In this document: positions 8,765-17,895 of the stretch, one piece after another
Layout: each line of letters opens with the position of its first letter
How positions within the stretch are numbered: the first letter of the stretch is position 1
Assembly (NCBI GenBank): GCA_026770615.1
Contig: MU631656.1
Coordinates: 137,401-165,183 of the forward strand
DNA: 27,783 nt
Origin: Pavlovales sp. CCMP2436
Lineage: Eukaryota > Haptophyta > Pavlovophyceae > Pavlovales
Direction: 5' to 3'
The notes under the pieces: generated by a model
What the model saw: only the letters and a program-made list of their open reading frames with translations
Told to the model about the DNA's origin: nothing
Databases searched by the model: none
Made by a program: the position numbers and the translations under genes

Positions 8765-9260
8765 TGTTAGCATTCGTGTGCGCTCTTGGGCGTGGACGGA
8801 TGTGGGTGATGTACTCGAGGGTGCTCACAGGGTTCTTTACTGGATAATTATCCTTTCCCCCGTTGTGACATAATACTTCCGGTCGGCGGCATTCGTCGTC
8901 GGGGCTCAGAGAGCTCTTAACCCAACTGGCGGAATTGGACTCATAGTGTCCAAGAAGAGTCCAGGAAGAGTGTACTACGGCAATAGTGGAGTTTAGGGGA
9001 AAGCGCTCCATTAAACTCTAGTTCCGTTTAAGCAATTCGTTTGATTGAGTCGTTGGAAGCCTTTGGACGTCGTTGATCTGTGCCAGTTTGCACAGCCGCT
9101 TAGTCACCTGCCGCGGGGCGCCTCGAGCTCGAGCCGCGCACTTGCACTCAGCAGATACCATAACTGTCCTGCAGGGTGATCTAGATAGAGGTGTATTTAT
9201 GATAGGGATTCAAGCTGGCGTCTGACTGTTCTGAATGTTGTGCTGAGGTATATCCTCTCA
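8765..9260 (+). repeat. 3' LTR of element A
   Basis: It begins TGTTAGCATTCG, matches the 5' LTR through about 9191, and ends GAGGTATATCCTCTCA at 9260, followed by GCTAT. Bases 9201-9245 are a copy of dispersed repeat R, where the 5' LTR has a longer and mostly different sequence. Confidence 0.78.
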
Positions 9261-9360
9261 GCTATTCTTTACCTGATTTCCCCAGTGGAGTTTTAGATTT
9301 TTTAGACTACGACTTACCTAATAGGGAGTTTTACTGGATGTAATAAATAGGTGGCTGCCG

Positions 9361-9480
9361 CGCTCGTCGAGGCCGCCGCGCGAGGCCGCCGCGCTCGTCG
9401 AGGCCGCCGCGCTCGTCGAGGCCGCCGCGCTCGTCGAGGCCGCCGCGCTCGTCGAGGCCGCCGCGCTCGTCGAGGCTCCC
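9361..9480. repeat. 18-bp minisatellite
   Basis: The unit GCCGCCGCGCTCGTCGAG repeats about six times with small changes, then decays into GCGTCGTCGAGGC copies to about 9515. It keeps frames open on both strands (Arg-rich on plus, Ala/Ser-rich on minus), so those frames carry no coding evidence. Confidence 0.85.
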
Positions 9481-9527
9481 GCGTCGTCGAGGCCCCGCGT
9501 CGTCGAGGCTGCGTCGATACTAGAGAA

Positions 9528-10796
9528 ATGCCGTGCCCCGCCGGGGCGGCACCCGCTCCTCCGTACCACGGTAACGCGATCCGGAAGATGGGTGCCGCCC
9601 GCGCGTTCGAAGCAGCGCGCGACTTGTTCAACCTTTGTCTTCTTCTCTCTCATGCTGGCCTTCTCGCTCACGGGCTCGTGTGTGCCGCATGGCTTGCCGG
9701 TTGCGGCCAAAGTGAACATGCTCTCGAGTTCGACGCATGGAACACCATCTCCGACGGCGTGTACTCCGAGCTACACAGGCGGCCACAGCTCCTCTCCTCC
9801 TTCGGCTTCTTATTCTCCCTCTTCGCGCGGCACCTCCCCGCGCAGGGTGCCCTACACGAGTGGCTGTACGCGCCCCACGGGCCCGTCCGCGACTTTGTGG
9901 ATGCCTACATTTCCTTCTATTGTTGGCGTGCGTGCGACGGCATCCCCGTCCATCACGACTTCGGCTTCTTCTTCTACTTTGAGCATGCCCATGAGGCCGC
10001 AATCCAGGGCCGGCTTGGCGCGCGTGCTCAGCGCGTGGCCAAGAGGTTCTAGGTGGCCTATACTAATGCACTCGCCCACCTGCGTGCATATGAGCGCGCG
10101 CTCGAGCGTGCCCTCGCGCGAGTGCGTGACGAGGAGCTCGAGCGTCATGCGTACCATGGGATACAGTCGCTTCCAGACGCCTTCTTTCACCTCGAGCGCA
10201 TCCCCGAGCGAGGCGATGAGGGCGACTGGGACGCAGATGGAGGCTGGATACCAGACGGGTGCCCTGTCGACGTCTCTGCCCACGTCACTCTCGGCGGCAG
10301 CAGGCGCACGCCACGCTGTGTGCTCGTGCTCAACGTTTGTCACCTTGGGAACGACGAGCGCCACCGCACGGACACGCGCCCGCGCCCACCGCTTGCTGGT
10401 GGGCGGCGCCACCTGCACCTGCTTGTCCGCGGCATCTCAGCAGCGGGTATTCAGGCGCGTGGTGGCCAGGCTGAGTTCTGGCACGCCGACGTCGAAAACT
10501 TCGGGGGGAACATCGCGTGCGACGACCCCGGCGACTACGACGACGATGACAATGAGGCTGCGTGCGACTACGATGATGACTACGATGACGACGGCGGCTC
10601 GACGACACGTACTAGGGCGCTTCACCCTGCTACGTACCGTCGCAAATTGGCTTTTCGGCTCCCACTTCTCCTTCGGCTTACACGGCTCCATCGGCTTCCT
10701 CGGCTACTTCGGCTCTTTCGGCTTCCACGACTCCCTCGGCTCCGTCGGCATCATCGGCAGCTTCCTCGGCTCCTACGGCTCCTTCGGCTCCACTGA
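9528..10796 (+). pseudogene. Unrecognised open frame interrupted by one TAG
   Basis: From ATG 9528 a frame runs to a TAG at 10050-10052 and continues in the same phase to 10796. The first part looks like real protein: FEAARDLFNLCLLLSHAGL (hydrophobic helix), then FDAWNTISDGVYSELHRRP and an aromatic stretch FGFFFYFEHAHEAAI. After the TAG comes a helical ERALERALARVRDEELERH region and, near 10530-10600, an Asp-rich run. The last 150 bases are a simple repeat. No family is recognised. An overlapping 435-codon frame (9592-10899) is Ser/Thr-rich and probably a composition artefact, but I cannot exclude that it is the real one. TAG ends other genes here, so readthrough is unlikely. Confidence 0.3.
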
Positions 10797-10870
10797 ATAC
10801 CGCGGCATCTTCTTCTTCTTCTTCGGCTTCTTTGACGACGGCGACTTCAACTCTTACTACAACGATTTAC
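10635..10870. repeat. Imperfect CGGCTT/CGGCTC repeat
   Basis: CGGCTCC, CGGCTTC and CGGCTAC blocks recur every 9-15 bases, ending in a run of TCTTCTTCTTC. All three plus frames are open through it (Leu/Arg, Gly/Phe/Ser or Ala/Ser rich), as expected of a simple repeat. Confidence 0.7.
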
Positions 10871-11443
10871 GACCGGTCTGCAGGACCTGGCGTGGATGAC
10901 GGCGGTGGCGGCTCGAGCCGCCTCTCTCACACCCGGCCAACACATCTGCGGCTGGCGAGAACCAGTGGGTGGCATGGTGACACAGCGCTTTTCTATACGC
11001 TGTCACCACATATTGTACACACAAACCCGCCACCCACGTATGCGCAGACTGAGTCTGCATGTTCTCGCTGCCACTTAATGCTCGCGCTGCAACAACCTTG
11101 TGCTCGTCCTGGGTGGCAACTATGGCAGTGTCGTGCAGCGTGGTGTGCCGGGGTGGGGGAGGGGTGGCCGTTTGTCGACCCCATGGACCCCGCGACAGCA
11201 GCTCCAAGACCAACGACGCGCGCAACTGATGACATGAGACTCGACAGCGCAACTAATGGCGCCGCTTGAGAAGAATTCGCGCGTGAACGCCTAGACAATT
11301 TGCCTTGGCTTTCACGCGACCTGAGTCCGCCACCCACCGTCTGCTGCCCCATTTTCCTCTAAGTAAGTCGTAGTTAAAAAAAAAAGAAAAAGCTTTTGAC
11401 GATAAAATTAACTCTGGTCACAGTGCCTTACATCTATTTTTAT
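10871..11443. other. Non-coding or unrecognised sequence, with an A-rich tract at 11376-11391
   Basis: Frames of up to 145 codons occur here but show no recognisable domain or consistent protein character. The A-rich tract (ten A, G, five A) could be the tail of an old retroposed sequence; this is only a guess. Confidence 0.4.
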
Positions 11444-11525
11444 GATAGGGATTCAAGCTGGCGTCTGACTGTTTTGAATGTTGTGCTGGTCTGAGCGCTG
11501 CGTCGCCCATTGCCTGCTGCGTGCC
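11444..11525 (+). repeat. Dispersed repeat R, copy 2 (long form)
   Basis: It starts GATAGGGATTCAAGCTGGCG, continues TCTGACTGTTTTGAATGTTG and extends through CTGAGCGCTGCGTCGCCC to GCGTGCC. The whole 82 bases match the reverse complement of 17010-17091. The first 45 match 9201-9245, 26096-26140 and, inverted, 11970-12014. Confidence 0.85.
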
Positions 11526-11576
11526 TATATGCATATAGTTAAAGCTAAAATTGCTTCAGTTTACCGATCTGTCGGT

Positions 11577-11758
11577 TCGCCGGAATTCCGAATCACTGAC
11601 GTAATTCCGCACTGAGAGGGGGGAGGGGAAAAGTTGTGCACGGGACTAAGAAGTGGACATTGTTTGCCCTGTGCGCATTCAGGTGTCGATATAAACTGTC
11701 GTCGAACAGAGCCCTCCTCGACAATCGGAGCCCACCTGATGCCGCCTCTCATTTGCTT
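11577..11758 (+). repeat. Dispersed repeat S, diverged copy
   Basis: It follows the same order of blocks as the tandem S units at 17158-17452: ATTCCGCACTG, GGGGAAAAG, CGGGAC-AAGAAGT-GACAT, GTCGAACAGAGCCCTCC and CGGAGCCCACCT. It lies between R copies 2 and 3, which are inverted relative to each other. Confidence 0.7.
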
Positions 11759-11969
11759 CAAGGGCCGACGAGATACTAACTTTTACTTGTAATTAACTGT
11801 TGATGTTATGTTATGATGCCCCTTCTACCGCCGGGGGCGCAGTCTTTGCGTTCAGGAGGCCCCGGGTGTCAGCTCGTCTGAGCGTCACACTGTTGAGCTT
11901 TAGCGTCACCTTGCGGTGGTACCAAAGCGCCGACAGAGCTTCGAGCAGCATACATCATATAATCGACGC

Positions 11970-12014
11970 CAGCACAACATTCAGAACAGTCACACGCCAG
12001 CTTGAATCCCTATC
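11970..12014 (-). repeat. Dispersed repeat R, copy 3 (inverted)
   Basis: This is the reverse complement of the first 45 bases of R: CAGCACAACATTCAGAACAG to CTTGAATCCCTATC. With copy 2 it forms an inverted pair about 570 bp apart, like the ends of a non-autonomous DNA transposon. I cannot find a clear target duplication. Confidence 0.8.
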
Positions 12015-12707
12015 AGAGATATACTCGACGCGAAATACTCCCCGCGCCAAAACGTTGGTGCCATCGGGTACACACTACATCTGAAGGCCTTCCCGACGTC
12101 CCCGCCGGCTGAAAAGCTAGGGCCCAATCGCCTGGGACCTGGGCCACATTTAGCTCGCATGCAAGCGCCCACTCAGAATAAAAATAAGTGCTTACGTAAA
12201 TAAATAACTAATAAATAAAAGTGGTGCTGTTCTTCAACTTCTGGCCGTCTACGCCGCGGAGACTCGGATCCCAGCCGCATCGCGCCCGGAGGTGGTACTG
12301 CTGGGTTGCGGGCGGACCTGGTGCTTGCCATGGGTGCTCCCCGAGCTCGGCATGCGTCGCCTTTTAGGCGCACAGGTGCGGCCGTCACGCCCTCGTTCGG
12401 AACTTCGCCTGGGACGGGGGGCGATCAGGCCCAGGGGCGATGAGGCAGGTCTTCGGAGGTTTAATATTTGCGTATTCGCACATGCAGTCTAAGATGGCCT
12501 TGCAGCATTGCTACCTTGCTATTTATATATGTGCTCAATTCGGTCTGACGTTGAAGTGCTTTCTGTAGGCGTCTGTAGCTCACTATCGCGGACCTCCTCC
12601 GAGTGCAAAGCGGTCATCGACTCAATCCTGTATCTGTGATCATGCGCAACTTAGTGACGAGTCTGAGACGCGCGGCGGTGCGTTTACGAATGGCCCTCCA
12701 GTGAGTC
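12015..12707. other. Intergenic sequence, no gene seen
   Basis: An AT-rich stretch (12180-12225, with repeated AAATAA) is followed by GC-rich sequence whose short frames (66-71 codons) have no recognisable content. This is the 3' flank of the minus-strand CCDC12 gene. Confidence 0.5.
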
Positions 12708-13124
12708 CTATTCGTCGTCGTCGGCTTTGCTCTCCATCCGCTCCTGTTCGCGCACGGCGGCGGCGAGGTCGAGCGCCTCGCCGCCAGAATTGTCGGCCTC
12801 CGTGATCTTCCTACGGAGGAGCTCCATGATCGCCAGCTCCGTCTGCCGGTCGAGCTTCGCCAAATCCTTCTCGATGTCGCGTTCTAGGTCCCAGTTCGGC
12901 TTCTTCGGGACGAGGTTGAGCAGCGGGTCCACCGCTAGGCTGGCCGTGTCCACGGGCTCGGCGGCCGCTGGCTTGGGTGGTCTGACCGGCTCGATCTTTG
13001 CGTGCGGCAACCTCTCATCGCGCGGCTTATAGTTGCGGAACCGCAGGACGGGCTCCGCTGCAGCCGCGGGCGCGGCGACCACCGGCTCGTCGTCGTCCTC
13101 CAGCGCGCGCGAGCGCTTCTCCAT
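12708..13124 (-). CDS. CCDC12 / cwf18 family pre-mRNA splicing factor
   Basis: This 138-residue single-exon protein starts at ATG 13124 and ends at TAG 12708-12710. The open frame extends upstream without a better ATG. Residues 27-40 read LRFRNYKPRDERLP and residues 73-94 contain KKPNWDLERDIEKDLAKLDR, then RQTELAIMELLR. These are the two conserved blocks of the cwf18/CCDC12 family, small proteins of the Prp19/NTC-associated spliceosome at catalytic activation. Usual length is about 130-170 residues, so this looks complete. The N-terminus is acidic and Ala-rich (residues 9-24), the C-terminus acidic (SKADDDE). It shows the organism splices pre-mRNA even though the genes in this window lack obvious introns. 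Confidence 0.88.
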   Translation of the reverse strand: MEKRSRALEDDDEPVVAAPAAAAEPVLRFRNYKPRDERLPHAKIEPVRPPKPAAAEPVDTASLAVDPLLNLVPKKPNWDLERDIEKDLAKLDRQTELAIMELLRRKITEADNSGGEALDLAAAVREQERMESKADDDE

Positions 13125-13202
13125 GCCGAGCGTCTGGAAGCGAGATTGGTGGAAATTGGGGCTCAACTTTTTAAAAAGCGGAGGAAGAAATATCGCCCAC
13201 GG

Positions 13203-13228
13203 TTAGTTAGTTAGTTAGTTAGTTAGTT
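13203..13228. repeat. (TTAG)6 microsatellite
   Basis: Six perfect TTAG units plus TT lie about 80 bp upstream of the CCDC12 start codon. This could be in its promoter or 5' UTR. No regulatory role can be shown. Confidence 0.9.
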
Positions 13229-14328
13229 TGACCCCCTTCAACACACCCGCAAACGCCCTGGCGTTGAGGGAGGTGGCTTTCATGATATCTGCAGTGGGAG
13301 GGGACGCTCAGCTGAGTAGCAATCAGCCTCAGTGATGAAGATGACTACACTGTGTGTGTGCTCGACTGGTAGCCACACGACGACGCAGCCCACGATGCGC
13401 CGCCCGTCAGTGAATGATATGGGAGGGATGCGACCCCCGTTTGATGCACCTGAATGCGATCCCCAAGTCCCGCGAGCAGGCTGGACGACACGTTGTAGCA
13501 GCGTTATCGCCACCGGAGAATGCGAAAACTTGTTTAGAGCTTATAGATCTAATGTAACAATGAAATTTTATAATTTATTCCGCTCGAGTCCTCTCATCGT
13601 CGTCGGTTCATAACGACGTCACTTTCGCAAGCGAATCCGCCGTTCCAGTAGGTCATCTGCTGCACCTGAGCTGCATGACCACCACTGAAAAAAATACATC
13701 GTAGAGTTGCCGGACAAGCCGATGTATAGAAAAGCCTGACGTCGACCAAGCCAGTAACTGAAAAACACCTGTTGATCCATGCTGAAATCTAACCGGAAAC
13801 TCCTGGGATTTCTGGGAATTCCCGGAAACTCCCATTCCCGAAACCTGTGTGTAAAACCCTGCTCTAGACGAGGGGGAAAGGAGGGGGGGGGGAGAGGGGA
13901 GGGGGAGCGCTCTCGCGGGAGAGCGCTCTCGCGGAGGGTCTCAGAGTGCGAACAGCGCGGGGCATTCGTGGCAACTTCTGTGCGATGGCCAAGGTGCACT
14001 CACCCACCCACTGACAGGGCAGCCTGGGGGTCAGTGCTCACCCATGTGACCTATTAATAATTAATACTACGATCATGATTAATTAGACAAAATTGACTAG
14101 TTCGTAAATTACCTTCAGGCGACACTCAGGCATTTTGTGCCAGTTTAAGTAGCACTTACATAACATAACAAGAAGCTAGTACGCCAATACAAGATTTGAA
14201 TTTGATGAGCGTCCCTAACCTCGAGCAACTTACGCGCATGTCCTCGTGGCAGCCCCCGCCTCCAGCGCGGAGCCTCCGCTGGCCGTGCGTACTGATAGGC
14301 AGCGCGCGAGCGCACGCGCGCTCGGAGG
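13229..14328. other. Intergenic sequence with a G-rich tract and a 16-bp palindromic direct repeat
   Basis: No gene is convincing; frames of up to 126 codons have no recognisable content. Features seen are a purine/G-rich run (13869-13905), two copies of GAGCGCTCTCGCGG at 13905-13918 and 13921-13934 (each holding the palindrome GAGCGCTC), and an AT-rich stretch at 14050-14110. This is the 3' flank of the SET gene and upstream region of CCDC12. Confidence 0.5.
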
Positions 14329-16599
14329 CTAGTAGAGCTTCGTCTTGCAGCTGCGCGCGCCGCAGTGGCAAGCGAGAGTCTTGCCGGGCACGCCGAGGTA
14401 GCCGTAGTCGTACGAGATCTCCTCGAGCGGCGCGATGTCGCGCAGCGCGAAGAGCGCGATGCGCGGCAGCCGCGACATGTGGTCGGCGAAGACGCGCTGC
14501 TTGTGGCAGTTGGGCGCGCACGAGTGGTTCACGAAGCGCGCCACGTTTGAAAAGTTGGTCGCGTCGACGCACATGCGCAGCGCGTCAGGGCCGTCGCCCT
14601 GCACATCCATCAGCCGCGACATGTCGTGCTCGTCGTAGCGGATGCCGCGCTCCTCTGCCTCGTCGTCGGGCAGGTACTCGCCCGCGTACTCGCACAGGAA
14701 GGCGCCGGCGCGGATCGCGTCGACGGCACGCACGCCCCAGCCCGCGCGCGGCGTGCGGAAGACCTCGAGGCGCACGCGCATGCCGTGCTGCACCACGCGG
14801 TTGGGGCAGGTGTGCGCGCAGGCGCAGAGCAGGTGGCATTCATAGATGGAGTCGAAGGCGCGCGTGAGCAGCTGCCCCGGCCCGTACGCCGGCTGCGCGC
14901 GCGCGAAGCGCTCGTCGGTGCCGTCGCGGTGGACGCACTGGCACACGCCCCCCTCGCCCAGCTCGCACGCGTTGCGGCAGCCGCAGCCCGTCGGGTGCGG
15001 CCAGTCCGCGTCGTAGAGGGCGAGCAGCGACACCGCCTCCACCGCCACGCACTGCTTCACGTATGAGAAGAGGAGCGGCGGTGGCTCCGCGTCCACCCCG
15101 TTGTAAACCGCGATCGGGTTGCGCTCGAGGCCGCACGAGACGTCGAGGCAGAGGAGACGCTCGCGGCCGCGCGCGCGCAGCAGCACCTCGGCGTGGGGCG
15201 GCAGCGAGATGTCGGCGCGCGGCCGCCGGCGCGCGACCAGTACGTCGCGCGCGTGCGGGAAGAAGGAGTAGGCCAGCTTGAAGTCCTGCAGCGGCTGGAG
15301 CGCCAGCAGCGGCGGGTGCGTCGGCTGCTCGACCTCCACCTGCGCGGGCGCGGGCGCCGCCTCCGCCTCTGCCGCCGCCGCGCCGCCCGGAGACGGAGCA
15401 GGCGGCGAGGGCGGCGCGTCGGCCGCCTGCAGCTTGCGCGCGCGGAAGAGCGAGTGCGGCGAGGCGATGTGCAGCTCGCCCTCGAGCATGATGCGCACGT
15501 CCGCCAGCGTGGTGTGCGGCCGCAGCACGAGCACGCCCGCGAGCGAGGCGTCGGCCGCGTCGTCCTCGAAGACGAGCAGCGTGCGCGTGTGCGCCGCGGG
15601 CGGCTGCTTTGCGAGCGCGACCCCCGCCTCGCCGGCGTGCCGGATCGCCCAGCGACTCGAGGCCACCCGCGTGGCCGCGCGTTTCGCGATCGCCGCCGCC
15701 TGCTTGGCCGTGGACGCGGCGCTCAGCAGCGGGCGCAGGCTGATGGGGTCGCTGCTGCCCGGCGTGCCATCGCGCTCCGTCTGCCCACCCTGCAGCCACG
15801 CCACGTGTCGCAGGTGCAGCGGCAGAGGTAGGTCGATTAGGCGGAACGCCTCGTGCGCGTTGCACCGGTCGAGGGCCAGCGCACCCTTGGCGGCCAGGCC
15901 GTGGTGGAGCAGCGCGCGCAGCGCTCCGAGCGCGCCGTGCCCCGCAAGCGCGCCGACCACCGCACCAGTGAATTCGACGGCCGTGTCGAAGGCGTACACC
16001 TCTATGCGCCGGTTCAGCGCATGCAACGCGCGCTGGTAGCTGCCGAGCACGACAGCCGGGTTCTGGTTCTTCCCCTGCTTCTTCACGATGACCTTGGCGC
16101 GCCCGAGCGCGTTGAGGAGGGGCGACGCCAACAGCGCCAGCAGCACGTGCGCGTAGACCCCGTCGTGCGCGTAGAAGCGCAGCCAGCGCAGGTGCGCCTC
16201 GAAGACGAGCAGCACTTCGCGCAGCCGCCAGGCCGTGCTGGCCGCCTGCACCTCGGCGAGCCAGCGCGGGCGCACCTCCGCCCAGCCCGGCACGAACGCG
16301 TGCGGCAGCATCACCGCCTCGAGCTGGAGCAGCGCACGCGAGAGCGCGCTCGCAGTGCCCGGGCAGTCCACCATATCCATCCACTTGAAGCGCACGCCCT
16401 CCCAGACCACGTTATCGACCGCGTTCCATGGGATGCGATCCTCCAGCTCGAGCAGGTGCGAGCGCATCTGGTCGAGGCCGTCGTGCGCCAGCGACGAGAG
16501 GAACCGCTTCCAGGTGTCGTCGAGATCGAGCGCCTCCGGGTCGTGCGAGATCACCAGGTGGATACGCTTCTGCGCCGGCAGCGGATCTCGACTCGCCAT
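14329..16599 (-). CDS. Histone-lysine N-methyltransferase, pre-SET/SET/post-SET (SUV39/G9a/SUVH type)
   Basis: This 756-residue single-exon protein starts at ATG 16599 and stops at TAG 14329-14331. Residues 485-515 carry DVSCGLERNPIAVYNGVD and a following F-S-Y, the usual lead into pre-SET in G9a/SUVH enzymes. Pre-SET zinc cysteines are at about 539, 541, 545, 553, 555, 588, 592, 594 and 598 (YECHLLCACAHTCPNRVVQ). SET motifs are GAFLCEYAGEY (632-642), RFVNHSCAPNC (688-698) and EEISYDYGY (726-734). Post-SET is CHCGARSC (744-751). These residues bind SAM and the target lysine; the family methylates H3K9. Residues 30-140 form a helical Trp/Leu-rich region loosely like DDT/WHIM modules of chromatin remodellers. 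Residues 355-390 may be ubiquitin-like. Both N-terminal calls are tentative. No SRA, ankyrin or chromodomain is seen. Confidence 0.92.
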   Translation of the reverse strand: MASRDPLPAQKRIHLVISHDPEALDLDDTWKRFLSSLAHDGLDQMRSHLLELEDRIPWNAVDNVVWEGVRFKWMDMVDCPGTASALSRALLQLEAVMLPHAFVPGWAEVRPRWLAEVQAASTAWRLREVLLVFEAHLRWLRFYAHDGVYAHVLLALLASPLLNALGRAKVIVKKQGKNQNPAVVLGSYQRALHALNRRIEVYAFDTAVEFTGAVVGALAGHGALGALRALLHHGLAAKGALALDRCNAHEAFRLIDLPLPLHLRHVAWLQGGQTERDGTPGSSDPISLRPLLSAASTAKQAAAIAKRAATRVASSRWAIRHAGEAGVALAKQPPAAHTRTLLVFEDDAADASLAGVLVLRPHTTLADVRIMLEGELHIASPHSLFRARKLQAADAPPSPPAPSPGGAAAAEAEAAPAPAQVEVEQPTHPPLLALQPLQDFKLAYSFFPHARDVLVARRRPRADISLPPHAEVLLRARGRERLLCLDVSCGLERNPIAVYNGVDAEPPPLLFSYVKQCVAVEAVSLLALYDADWPHPTGCGCRNACELGEGGVCQCVHRDGTDERFARAQPAYGPGQLLTRAFDSIYECHLLCACAHTCPNRVVQHGMRVRLEVFRTPRAGWGVRAVDAIRAGAFLCEYAGEYLPDDEAEERGIRYDEHDMSRLMDVQGDGPDALRMCVDATNFSNVARFVNHSCAPNCHKQRVFADHMSRLPRIALFALRDIAPLEEISYDYGYLGVPGKTLACHCGARSCKTKLY

Positions 16600-16639
16600 T
16601 GTGGACGACGGCGCTGACCCGCGCCCCCGCCTCGACACC

Positions 16640-17009
16640 GCACACGCACAGCCGCGCCGCCGAACTGCGTTCGCGTGAGATGGCCCCCAACGGCGCGGGA
16701 GCTCGGCGCAGCATTAATTTTCGCTGATGGAGCCCGCGTTTTACTGATAGCAGTGCCGATGTGGTCTAGGCCAGGGCCACGGACGCGTCGAGCTGCGATC
16801 AGCCCCCATAACCAATTTCACCGGGGCCCGGCTCCAGCGGCCTGTAATTATTATAAATATAAATATGAGTGCTGGCCCCGATCGCTGCCCAGCGTGGGAA
16901 CACGACAAACAGCAACCAGCAGATCATCTCCCTAAACGCCCTTGCCCGGGCACACTACCGGGGATCCATCGGCACTCGCGGTGGCGCCCAAGCCAGCGCA
17001 GCCGACTAA
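16640..17009. other. Upstream region of the SET gene, no gene seen
   Basis: GC-rich sequence with a short AT-rich island (16848-16868, TTATTATAAATATAAATAT). That island lies about 250 bp upstream of the SET start codon on the minus strand and could include a core promoter. No ORF with recognisable content. Confidence 0.4.
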
Positions 17010-17091
17010 GGCACGCAGCAGGCAATGGGCGACGCAGCGCTCAGACGAGCACAACATTCAGAACAGTCAGACGCCAGCTTGAACCACTATC
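17010..17091 (-). repeat. Dispersed repeat R, copy 4 (long form, inverted)
   Basis: The reverse complement matches 11444-11525 along its full 82 bases (GGCACGCAGCAGGCAATGGG at its left end, CAGCTTGAACCACTATC at its right). This is the best evidence that R is longer than the 45-base core. Confidence 0.85.
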
Positions 17092-17157
17092 ATAAATATA
17101 ATGAAATATAAACGGCGTACGCGCGCGCCGCGCCTAGTTTTAACTATCACTCAGGGG

Positions 17158-17452
17158 GGTCGAAATCCGAATTAGTGGCGCGATTCCGCACTGGGGAGGG
17201 GGAAAAGTGGTGGCCGGGACGAAGAAGTAGACATCGTTCGCCCCTGCGCGCTAAGTGTCGATAGCTATTGTCGAATAGAGCCCTCCCCGACCGTCGGAGC
17301 CCACCTCGTGTGCCTCTCATGTGCCTCTGGGTCAAAATCCGAATTAGTGGCGCGATTCTGCACTGGGGAGGGAGAAAAGTGGTGGCATGGACGAAGAAGT
17401 AGACATTGGTCACCACACAGGTGAGCTAAGTATCGATAACTGATGTCGAATA
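17158..17452 (+). repeat. Tandem S repeats (one full unit plus the start of a second, cut by element B)
   Basis: Units start GGGTC(G/A)AAATCCGAATTAG at 17158 and 17329, a period of 171 bases. Shared blocks include CGATTC(C/T)GCACTGGGGAGG and GACGAAGAAGTAGACAT. The second unit stops at the TSD of element B (17448-17452) and resumes after it at 22129-22180 (CTCGACGGTCGGAGCCCACC), so B inserted inside it. Confidence 0.85.
17448..17452. repeat. Target site duplication of element B, left copy
   Basis: GAATA directly precedes the LTR. The same five bases follow the other LTR at 22124-22128. Confidence 0.88.
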
Positions 17453-17755
17453 TATCGAGAGGCTAGCGGTGTTGAACGCTAGCATGAGCTAAGAGAGGAT
17501 TGGAGTCCGAGACGCGGTGAGCGTCGAAGGCAGCTAGAGAGAGAGAGAGAGCTAGAGACATGAAAAGTCACGATGCAGACAAGGTGTCACAAGATCTCTC
17601 TGTAAGTAGAGACCCTGATAACAGAACTGAGGAGGCACGAGAGCAACCGCAGAAGCCTCGAGCAAGCAGCTGAGCTCCGGGATATTTAAATCCCGGGCGT
17701 ACAAAATCAGGATGTCAGACAGAGCTCAAGTGAGAGGACACTTGGGCTCCCGATA
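17453..17755 (-). repeat. 3' LTR of element B
   Basis: It has TATCG and CGATA as inverted ends instead of the usual TG...CA. It shares GAGAGGCTAGCGGTGTTGAA, the (GA)n-rich CTAGAGAGAGAGAG region and GATATTTAAATCCCGGGCGT with the other LTR. The GATATTTAAATC stretch may be its TATA-like promoter element. Confidence 0.9.
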
Positions 17756-17772
17756 CCCTCGCCCAATCTGGA
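17756..17772 (-). promoter_or_regulatory. Polypurine tract of element B
   Basis: In minus sense the bases just inside the 3' LTR read GATTGGGCGAGGG. The purine run GGGCGAGGG abuts the LTR start, as expected for the plus-strand primer. It has one C. Confidence 0.5.
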
Positions 17773-17895
17773 CGGGACCACGTTCAGGTTGTAGGATCGA
17801 GTACAACTTGAGTAGGTTGATAAAACCTCGCCTAGTGTAGGCCGAGGGGGAGAGCTAGTCGGTGAAAACCTCGTTGAGGAAACCGACTTGAGCGC

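Larger units (their letters stand above)
1127..9260 (+). mobile_element. LTR retrotransposon A, Ty1/copia class, degraded
   Basis: Direct repeats at both ends start TGTTAGCATTCG and end TATCCT(A/C)TCA, flanked by GCTAT on both sides. Inside, in order, are gag-like frames, an aspartic protease frame (DSGA), integrase pieces (zinc-binding region, DDE core, C-terminal domain) and an RVT_2-type reverse transcriptase. Protease-integrase-RT is the Ty1/copia order. The element is about 8.1 kb, but 1.5 kb of that is a nested insertion. It is dead: several frameshifts and stops, an altered RT active site (FVND), and no RNase H. The 5' and 3' LTRs align without net gap for their first 415 bases, with scattered substitutions. 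Confidence 0.88.

Noticed and set aside
9592..10899. A 435-codon plus-strand frame.
   Set aside because: It is mostly Ser/Thr/Pro and then Gly/Phe repeats dictated by the underlying CGGCTY repeat. The overlapping frame at 9528 looks more protein-like, so this one is not listed as a gene, though it cannot be fully excluded.
11444..12014. A complete 570-bp DNA transposon bounded by inverted copies of R.
   Set aside because: The inverted arms are clear, but I found no target duplication, and another R copy beside S repeats lacks a matching partner. The inverted pair is noted only as a repeat arrangement.
13203..13228. The TTAG repeat as telomere-like sequence.
   Set aside because: Only six units of four bases are present, inside the window and upstream of a gene. 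It is a simple microsatellite.
14840..16384. Long open frames of up to 514 codons overlapping the SET gene on both strands.
   Set aside because: They are Ala/Arg-rich shadows produced by high GC at third positions of the SET gene and show no domain content.
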